Positions 6,466 to 11,483 of a DNA stretch of 11,483 nucleotides are shown here, piece after piece (the first letter of the stretch is position 1; every line of letters begins with the position of its first letter). The stretch is taken from contig JAFUBJ010000344.1 in NCBI GenBank assembly GCA_017460265.1, forward strand, positions 1-11,483, written 5' to 3'. The stretch is from Atopobiaceae bacterium. GTDB taxonomy: Bacteria; Actinomycetota; Coriobacteriia; Coriobacteriales; Atopobiaceae. The notes under the pieces are model-generated. The model saw nothing but the letters and a program-made list of their open reading frames with translations. It was not told the origin of the DNA and searched no databases. The position numbers and the translations under genes were made by a program.

Positions 6466-7086
6466 ATGACGCGAAAAGAGGAAATCGTCCTCGCGACGCT
6501 TGACCTTGCGGCCGAGTATGGCCTGCGCTCCGTCAGCCTATCCCAGATCGCCGAGCGCGTGGGCATCAGAAAGCCATCCCTCTACAACCACTTTGCGTCA
6601 AAGGACGAGATCGTGCAGGAGGCCTATCGCTACTTGCGCACCCAGGCGCGCGAGCGGGCAATGGCGTCCGACGCAGACCTTCCCGCGTCCTTCTTCGAGA
6701 AGCCCCTGGAGGAAGCGCTTCTGGCCTCCTTCGACCAGTATCGTTCCTTCGTGCTCGACCAGGACCTCCTGCGCTTCTGGCGCGTGCTCTATGCGGAGCG
6801 CACGACAAGCCCGGTTGCGGCCCAGATCATGGTGGAGGAGACCGAGCGCATGATTCGCCAGGTCAAAGCGCTGTTCTATGCGCTTGTCGCACATGGGCGG
6901 CTTGCGTGTGACGATGTTGATACCGCAGCGCTTTCCTACGCGATGACCATCCATGGACTGGTTGACCATCAGCTGGACCTGTTGACGTCCCAAGGTGCTC
7001 AAGTTACCGACGAGCAAGCAGCGTTTTCCCAGGCCAGGCAGTACATATCTTGGTTTTCTCGTCAGATGGAGGCGGACCATGCGTAG
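6466..7086 (+). CDS. TetR/AcrR family transcriptional regulator
   Basis: The 206-residue protein has the TetR N-terminal DNA-binding domain: helix 1 (EEIVLATLDLAAEYG, 5-19), then the helix-turn-helix SLSQIAERVGIRKPSLYNHF (24-43) and the family signature FASKDEIVQEAYRYL (43-57). Residues 80-200 are a helical ligand/dimer domain whose effector cannot be read from sequence. ATG 6466 follows GGAGG (6455-6459) at 6 bases. It most likely represses its own operon through the 19-bp inverted repeat directly upstream. Its last 8 bases overlap the start of the DUF998 membrane protein gene, so the membrane protein is the obvious regulated partner. Confidence 0.92.
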   Translation: MTRKEEIVLATLDLAAEYGLRSVSLSQIAERVGIRKPSLYNHFASKDEIVQEAYRYLRTQARERAMASDADLPASFFEKPLEEALLASFDQYRSFVLDQDLLRFWRVLYAERTTSPVAAQIMVEETERMIRQVKALFYALVAHGRLACDDVDTAALSYAMTIHGLVDHQLDLLTSQGAQVTDEQAAFSQARQYISWFSRQMEADHA

Positions 7087-7711
7087 GCAGCTTATCAACT
7101 GGATGGGGATGGCGGGCGTTGTCTCGCTGCTCTCGTACACGGCTGCCGTGGTGCTGGCGTCCCAAGCATATCCAGGCTACGACTGGATGTCCCAGGCGGT
7201 GAGCGACCTCTCTGCCACGACGGCTCCGTCCAGGGCGCTGTGGGACCAGCTTGCCTCGCCCGATGGGGTCTGCAGCGTGGTGAGCGCCACCTGCGCGGCA
7301 ATCGTCGTGACCGAGCGCGAGGTGTCGACCAAGACCTTCCGTGCGGGCGTCTGTCTCTTTGCCCTCATGCGATGGGTTTCCGACGTCGGGTACGGGCTGT
7401 TTCCCCTGAGCGAGGCGGGTGTCGGCATGCCAGTATTTCAGGACGTGATGCACGTTTACGTCGTCACGACTGCGGTGGTGCTGCTTTCGATCGCGTCGCT
7501 TTCGCTGCTCATAGTGGCTGGGCGCCAAGACCAAGGCGTGCGGATGCTTGGCCGTGCCGCCGCACTTGCGCTGGCCATGATGCTCGTGGGAGCTGTGGGC
7601 CAAGGGCTCGTCCCACTTGCGTACTTTGGTGTTGTCGAGCGCTTCAGCGTCTTTGCCGCCGTGGGCTATGACGCCGTGCTGGGGCTGGCCCTGTTCAGGG
7701 GCTTTGTGTAG
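7079..7711 (+). CDS. DUF998 family integral membrane protein
   Basis: This 210-residue protein has about six hydrophobic segments, roughly 10-30, 63-78, 88-108, 122-147, 158-181 and 190-208. It carries typical DUF998 features: YPGYDWMSQAVSDLSA (31-46) in the first loop, and the GVCLFALMRWVSDVGYGLFP segment (90-109). DUF998 proteins are membrane proteins of unknown biochemical role, often beside a regulator. ATG 7079 was chosen because GGAGG (7068-7072) is 6 bases upstream and the first membrane helix starts at once; an upstream TTG start inside the tetR gene would add residues without sense. It overlaps tetR by 8 bases, so translation is coupled and expression should follow the TetR effector. 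It ends 12 bases before a convergent gene. Confidence 0.85.
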   Translation: MRRQLINWMGMAGVVSLLSYTAAVVLASQAYPGYDWMSQAVSDLSATTAPSRALWDQLASPDGVCSVVSATCAAIVVTEREVSTKTFRAGVCLFALMRWVSDVGYGLFPLSEAGVGMPVFQDVMHVYVVTTAVVLLSIASLSLLIVAGRQDQGVRMLGRAAALALAMMLVGAVGQGLVPLAYFGVVERFSVFAAVGYDAVLGLALFRGFV

Positions 7712-7723
7712 GCCCGCGAGCCC

Positions 7724-8899
7724 TTACGACCCGTATCGCCACGCCCGCGATTGGGCTAGCGTCCCCTGCACGTTGTCACGCTCGCAGTCAAAGCGGTTGA
7801 GGCGCCACTCCTCGTGCCAGTGCCTGAGCGAGGACTCGCCGGTAAGCATGACCTCAAACTCGTACTCGTCCAGACATCCCATGTCCGCATGCATTGCCTG
7901 GGCAAGCTCAACAATGGAGCAAGGGATGCCTCCTTCGTCAGTCTTACGGACAATGCCTTCGCCATCTATGACGACCACCCGCAGGTAGAGGTTTCTATTC
8001 TGCTCACCCTTCGGGCTGTCGACGGCAACATTCCAAAGCTCGTCACGCAGGCCGTTGACCTCGGAACAGAACGCCTCTGGAGTCTCGGAGAACGCGCCGC
8101 GCGGGACGATGACCCATGCATAGAGGTCGGTGTCTTCGCTCTTCTCGCCGCGGGACACAAGGCTGCTGACGGCAATCATGGGCTGTTCGTCGCTACAGCC
8201 AAGGCGCTTTCGTGCCAGCTCCTCAAGGGTGTCGTCAAAGAGGCAGCCGTAGCTTGGCCTGTCCCATCGCACCTCTGTGCGGCGCGCTCCCGCAGGGGCC
8301 AGCTCCCCGCTCAGCTTGGATTCGTTACAGGTGTCCTGAGGTCCGCAGTGCGCCGAAAGAAGGACGTCAGCCTCCGCGCAGTCAAAGCATCGGTGCCCAT
8401 GCGAATAGAGCAGCTGGTCCTGGCTCTCCTCAAAGGAGAGGGACTCGACCTCCCGCTTCTTTGGGTAGTCGGGGGAGTAGTCGTTCCACTTCAGCGTCAC
8501 GGGCGTGTCATGTCTTACGAGGCTGAAGGTCGCAGAGCTGTCGAGCAGGGGCGCGCACTTGTTGACAAGGCCGACAAATGCGGCTGGGTCGTGGAGCGGG
8601 TCGTCTCCCTCAAGTTCCCAGATGGCGACGTTGGCGCCATCGTAAAGGAACTGCCTGCCCTCGAGAGCAGATGCGGCGCCAAGCGTCTGGCGGGTCTTGG
8701 CCAGTTCCACGTGGCCCGCACGCGCCTCGTCGACGCAACCCTCAAAGTGCGCAGGGTAGGCCCAGCGCCAAGAGCGGACGGTGGCGTAAAGACCCGCATC
8801 GTTTCCCGACCGGCAGACAAGGAGGGTGCGGACCTTGTCGTTCTCGTCACGAGTTGCCGGAACGGGGGCGGCGCCACCGTGGGGGGAAGGGATAGGCAA
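7724..8899 (-). pseudogene. C-terminal part of a split envelope protein of unknown function (frameshifted from the 8847-9347 reading frame)
   Basis: I do not recognise a family. The open frame encodes about 390 residues, acidic and rich in W, with phrases such as VRTLLVCRSGNDAGLYATV, TDLYAWVIVPRGAF, NRNLYLRVVVIDGEG and EYEFEVMLTGES that read as true beta-rich protein, and several cysteines that may pair outside the cell. It has no plausible start: it opens at TTG 8899 without a ribosome site, inside the 3' end of the upstream frame. Shifting frame in the C6 tract at 8881-8886 joins it smoothly to that gene (YPFP then HGGAAPVPATRDEND). The natural product would then be about 546 residues with an N-terminal membrane anchor. 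It could be a pseudogene, a phase-variable gene or an assembly error. The plus-strand frame over the same region is a shadow. Confidence 0.7.
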
Positions 8900-9347
8900 A
8901 GTCCACGACCTGCCAGTCCTCTCCCGTGGCCTTTTCGATCTGGTCCTCGCTGAGCTCGGCTATGCGCACCCAGAGCTGCGGGTTGTGGGATGTACTGGTC
9001 GTCCCAAAGCCAGACTTCTTGCCGGACCAAGAGCCGTGCTCCAGCTCCTGGCTAAGCTCGTCGACGGTGATGAGCTTACGGTGGGTCTCCTCGCCCGTAC
9101 CGTCGTCGCCGTTTCGCGCGATGTTGAGGGCCAGCGTGTCGTGCATGCTTTCGATGCAACCGCGCAGCGCGTCAAAGGTGGCTAGGTCACGGTCGGTGAC
9201 CTTTGGGTCGTTGATGAACGCGCGGACCTCGCGGCTGTCGTGGGTGGGGGAGTCGGAGCAGGAGGAAGCCACAAGTGCGATGACGGCGATACCAAAGATG
9301 ATGGCGGTAAGCCCCATGACGGCGAGGACCTTTAGCACTTTGCCCAT
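8847..9347 (-). CDS. N-terminal part of the same split protein: membrane-anchored or lipoprotein-like, unknown function
   Basis: As read, this is a 166-residue protein. It starts with MGKVLK and one long hydrophobic segment (about 7-28) ending VASSC30. The cysteine could be lipidated, but the -3 residue is A instead of the usual L, so a plain signal anchor is equally possible. After that comes an extracellular part (31-155): SDSPTHDSREVRAFINDPK, a helix around DLATFDALRGCIESMH, and GEDWQVVDFAYPFP. The last residues (PRWRRPRSGNS) change in character to basic, as expected past a frameshift. ATG 9347-9345 was chosen over an upstream ATG at 9380 because AAGGGG lies 5 bases before it and the hydrophobic segment starts there. 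It is divergent from the phosphatase gene across 178 bases. Confidence 0.7.
   Translation of the reverse strand: MGKVLKVLAVMGLTAIIFGIAVIALVASSCSDSPTHDSREVRAFINDPKVTDRDLATFDALRGCIESMHDTLALNIARNGDDGTGEETHRKLITVDELSQELEHGSWSGKKSGFGTTSTSHNPQLWVRIAELSEDQIEKATGEDWQVVDFAYPFPPRWRRPRSGNS
8881..8886 (-). other. C6 homopolymer, likely frameshift site
   Basis: On the coding strand this reads TTCCCCCCACGG. One C fewer would put the N-terminal and C-terminal halves of the split envelope gene in one frame with no stop between them. Both halves look protein-like on either side of exactly this point. Confidence 0.7.
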
Positions 9348-9525
9348 GATGACCCCTTGCGGCTTGTGGCCTATGCACACCTACCAAGTGTAACCCTAGC
9401 TCTGCTGCACGTGATGTCCGCAGTGGTCTTACAGAAGCAAGGGTAGTATTCTTTTATGTCGCTTTGCCAGCAGGCACGCTGCATGCATGCCTCAGCGGCG
9501 ATTGTTGCCACGGGAAGGAAGATTC
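9348..9525. promoter_or_regulatory. Divergent intergenic region between the split envelope gene and the phosphatase
   Basis: These 178 bases must carry promoters for both directions. On the plus strand a weak candidate is TTACAG (9429-9434), 18 bases, TTTTAT (9453-9458). No strong -35/-10 pair was seen for the minus strand. A self-complementary GCATGCATGC lies at 9481-9490. No RNA gene or riboswitch was recognised. Confidence 0.3.
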
Positions 9526-10959
9526 ATGAGCCAAAACGTTCGCAGGTGGGCAATTGCAGCTGTGCTTGCCGTTGCCCTTGTGTTTGTAGGGGCGGTCATT
9601 GGTAAGGCGGGGTCTTTTGCTGCCAGCCAGAAGGAGGACCCAGCGCAAGCTGTGACCAATACCTCAGAGGGGTCTGCGGCCGACCCTTCCGAGGCCGACG
9701 TAGCCAGCGGCTTCTACAGCCCAGGCGACGCATATAAGCTGGAGCAGGTCGTGGTGCTCAGCCGGCACAACATCCGCTCGCCTATGTCGGGCACGGGCTC
9801 GACGCTTGCCATGGCCACGCCGCACGAGTGGTTTGCCTGGACGTCCAACCCCAGCGAGCTCTCTCTGCGCGGAGGCGCTCTCGAGACCATGATGGGCCAG
9901 TACTTCCGCATGTGGCTTGAGTCCGAGGGACTCATCCCCGAGAACTACCAGCCCACGGACGAGGAGGTGCGCTTCTATGCCAACGCAAAGCAGCGCACCA
10001 TCGCAACCTCGCAGTACTTCTCGAGCGGCATGCTTCCCGTGGCTAACGTGCGCATCGAGACCCATGCGGCCTATGACGAGATGGACCCGGTCTTCACGCC
10101 CAAGATCACCTTCCTGAGCGATTCGTACGAAGAGGCCGCCTTGGGGCAGATTGGCTCTTTGTTTGGCAGGGGGCGCATCGGCGGCATTGGTGCCGACCTT
10201 GAAGGGCCGTACGCCACCCTTGCCGAGATCATTGACTACACCGAGTCCGCAGGCTACCAAGACGGCACGCTGGGTGACTTCGATACGGCCGATACGCAGG
10301 TGGAGCTCGTGATGGGGGAGGAGCCTGCCGTCTCTGGGTCGCTGAGGCTGGGGCTGCAGCTTGTAGATGCGCTCATGCTCCAGTATTACGAGGAGGGCGA
10401 CCCGGTGCTGGCGACCTTTGGGCACGAAGTGTCTGACGGGCAGTGGGCGCAGCTCGACAAGATCAGGGAGGCCTATAACGACGCAGCCTTTGGCTCGCCC
10501 CTGGTGGCCCTCAACGTGGCGCATCCGCTCCTGCAGGAGATTGCCAGCGAGATGGATGCCGAGGGCCGCGTCTTCTCGTTCCTCTGTGGACATGACTCCA
10601 ACATTGCGAGCGTGACGGCTGCGCTCGGCGTCGAGGACTACCGGCTTCCAGACGCCATCGAGACCAAGACTCCCATTGGTGCCAAGCTGGTGTTCGAGCG
10701 CTGGTCGGACGCTTCGGGACAGCAGTATGGACGCCTCCGGCTGGTGTACAACAGCGTCGACCAGCTGAGGAGCCTCTCGCTGCTGTCAGTGGCCAATCCG
10801 CCCATGTCGTACGATCTGTCGTTGAATGGCCTTGCCAAGAATGAGGACGGGCTCTATGCCTACGACGACCTGCGCGCACGAGTCCAGGAATCGATAGAGG
10901 AATACGACCTGTTTGCGGAAGAGTACCCCGATGCGGAGGAACTGCCTGCGGCGGCCTAG
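9526..10959 (+). CDS. agp: Exported histidine acid phosphatase, glucose-1-phosphatase/phytase (Agp) type
   Basis: The 477-residue protein belongs to histidine phosphatase clade 2 and parallels E. coli Agp along much of its length. The nucleophile motif R80-H81-N-I-R84-S-P (Agp itself has RHN rather than RHG) is followed by a GTGSTLAMATPHEW match. YANAKQRTIATSQYF (151-165) and GSLRLGLQLVDALMLQYYEEG (271-291) are next. The acid/base HD motif is G-H356-D357-S-N-I-A-S, then TPIGAKLVFERW (382-393). It should cleave phosphate from sugar phosphates or phytate outside the membrane. Residues 5-27 are a signal peptide or anchor, with an acidic, Ser/Thr-rich linker to about 62. ATG 9526 follows GGAAGG. 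Unlike periplasmic Agp it would be surface-attached or secreted. An inositol-phosphate substrate is also possible. Confidence 0.9.
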   Translation: MSQNVRRWAIAAVLAVALVFVGAVIGKAGSFAASQKEDPAQAVTNTSEGSAADPSEADVASGFYSPGDAYKLEQVVVLSRHNIRSPMSGTGSTLAMATPHEWFAWTSNPSELSLRGGALETMMGQYFRMWLESEGLIPENYQPTDEEVRFYANAKQRTIATSQYFSSGMLPVANVRIETHAAYDEMDPVFTPKITFLSDSYEEAALGQIGSLFGRGRIGGIGADLEGPYATLAEIIDYTESAGYQDGTLGDFDTADTQVELVMGEEPAVSGSLRLGLQLVDALMLQYYEEGDPVLATFGHEVSDGQWAQLDKIREAYNDAAFGSPLVALNVAHPLLQEIASEMDAEGRVFSFLCGHDSNIASVTAALGVEDYRLPDAIETKTPIGAKLVFERWSDASGQQYGRLRLVYNSVDQLRSLSLLSVANPPMSYDLSLNGLAKNEDGLYAYDDLRARVQESIEEYDLFAEEYPDAEELPAAA

Positions 10960-10965
10960 GTTGAG

Positions 10966-11424
10966 TTAGCGCTGCTCCGTGCGCCAGTGATCGAGCGTGG
11001 GCAGAAGCGCTCCCATGAACGAGACGGCTTCGTCCAGCGTCATGCCTGAGGCCTCTACCAGGTAGGGGGCCGAGGACTCGATGACGTCGTCCATGGTCTG
11101 GTAGGCAAAGGTGCCGTCGTCGTAGCACCACTTGCAGTAGTCGGGGTTCTCGTTCCCGTCGACGTCGTGGCCGCAGACCATGTTGGGGATGGAGAAGGGC
11201 GTGCCGCAGCACTGGCATGCGGGTTCTTGCGGTAGGTCAAGCAGCTGCATGACGGGCACGTCGAGTACCGAGGCAAGGAGCTTGGCCATGTCGATGCCTG
11301 GGGTGGTCTCGCCGTTCTCCCAGCGGCTGACCGCCTGACGAGTCACGAAGACCTTGCCTGCGAGCTCCTCCTGCGTCATTCCCTTTGCCTTGCGGGCCTG
11401 TATGAGCTGATCTTTGAGAGCCAT
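10966..11424 (-). CDS. XRE-family helix-turn-helix regulator with C-terminal zinc ribbon
   Basis: The 152-residue protein starts with a lambda-repressor-type helix-turn-helix: LIQARKAKGMTQEELAGKVF, then VTRQAVSRWENGETTPGID (residues 7-45), with the very common QAVSRWENG recognition helix. A putative zinc-binding ribbon follows: C70-x2-C73, C84, and C97-x2-C100, with GHDVDGNENPDYCKWCYDDGTF, a known small zinc-ribbon domain. Residues 110-150 are helical. ATG 11424-11422 is favoured over an ATG at 11457 because AAAGGA precedes it at 7 bases and the helix-turn-helix begins there. It is convergent with the phosphatase gene (6-base gap). Its targets are not visible in the window. Confidence 0.88.
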   Translation of the reverse strand: MALKDQLIQARKAKGMTQEELAGKVFVTRQAVSRWENGETTPGIDMAKLLASVLDVPVMQLLDLPQEPACQCCGTPFSIPNMVCGHDVDGNENPDYCKWCYDDGTFAYQTMDDVIESSAPYLVEASGMTLDEAVSFMGALLPTLDHWRTEQR

Positions 11425-11463
11425 GGCCAGTTCCTTTCTGAGTGACAGCCTCTTCATTAATGG

Positions 11464-11469
11464 ACTATA
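11464..11469 (-). promoter_or_regulatory. Candidate -10 of the XRE regulator gene
   Basis: On the minus strand this reads TATAGT, 5 of 6 bases of the consensus. It would start transcription about 33 bases before the chosen start codon. The matching -35 would lie past the right edge of the window, so it cannot be confirmed. Confidence 0.33.
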
Positions 11470-11483
11470 TGACCCCCTCGTCC

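Noticed and set aside
7699..7724. GGGCT...AGCCC as a terminator between the convergent DUF998 and envelope genes
   Set aside because: The stem is only 5 bp with a long loop and no T tract.
7814..8953. A 379-codon open frame on the plus strand
   Set aside because: It lies opposite the split envelope gene, whose minus-strand translation has realistic composition and continues across the frameshift; the plus-strand protein matches nothing and would be convergent with nothing sensible.
9481..9490. GCATGCATGC palindrome as a regulatory site
   Set aside because: Short self-complementary sequences occur by chance; no second copy or matching regulator was seen.
9664..10593. A 309-codon open frame on the minus strand
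   Set aside because: It is antisense to the phosphatase gene, which has clear catalytic motifs and family-length match.

Overview
The window looks like chromosomal DNA of a moderately high-GC, anaerobic Gram-positive bacterium. The mix of genes (a ferredoxin-tailed flavin-barrel protein, a SirTM-type sirtuin, DUF998, an Agp-like phosphatase, an XRE regulator with a zinc ribbon) and the strong purine-rich ribosome binding sites fit a gut or oral actinobacterium of the Coriobacteriia (Olsenella/Collinsella/Atopobium type). This placement is inference from gene content, not a database match. Genes are densely packed: the largest gap is under 200 bases, and no rRNA, tRNA, insertion sequence or CRISPR array was seen.

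Layout: (1) 2-349, the tail of a LysR-type regulator that enters from the left. (2) 369-2140, minus strand, two translationally coupled RimK-like ATP-grasp ligases. (3) 2328-2960, a flavin split-barrel protein with a C-terminal two-cluster ferredoxin. (4) 3125-6372, a tight four-gene operon: a concanavalin-fold (DUF1080-like) cytosolic protein, a DUF1848 protein with a C-terminal radical-SAM-like cysteine triad, a SirTM-class sirtuin and a zinc-type macrodomain protein. (5) 6397-7711, a TetR regulator overlapping a DUF998 membrane protein, preceded by a near-consensus promoter embedded in a perfect 19-bp inverted repeat. (6) 7724-9347, minus strand, a membrane-anchored or lipoprotein-like gene that appears split by a frameshift in a C6 tract. 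(7) 9526-10959, an exported glucose-1-phosphatase/phytase-like histidine acid phosphatase. (8) 10966-11424, minus strand, an XRE regulator with a zinc ribbon.

The most interesting unit is the operon in (4). SirTM sirtuins are known protein ADP-ribosyltransferases, and the macrodomain partner removes the mark. In the described Firmicutes version the target is a lipoylated GcvH-L protein encoded in the same operon together with a lipoate ligase. Here neither is present. Their place is taken by a jelly-roll protein and a radical-SAM-like DUF1848 protein, which suggests a reversible ADP-ribosylation module with a different target. This is inference from gene order and motifs and needs experimental test.
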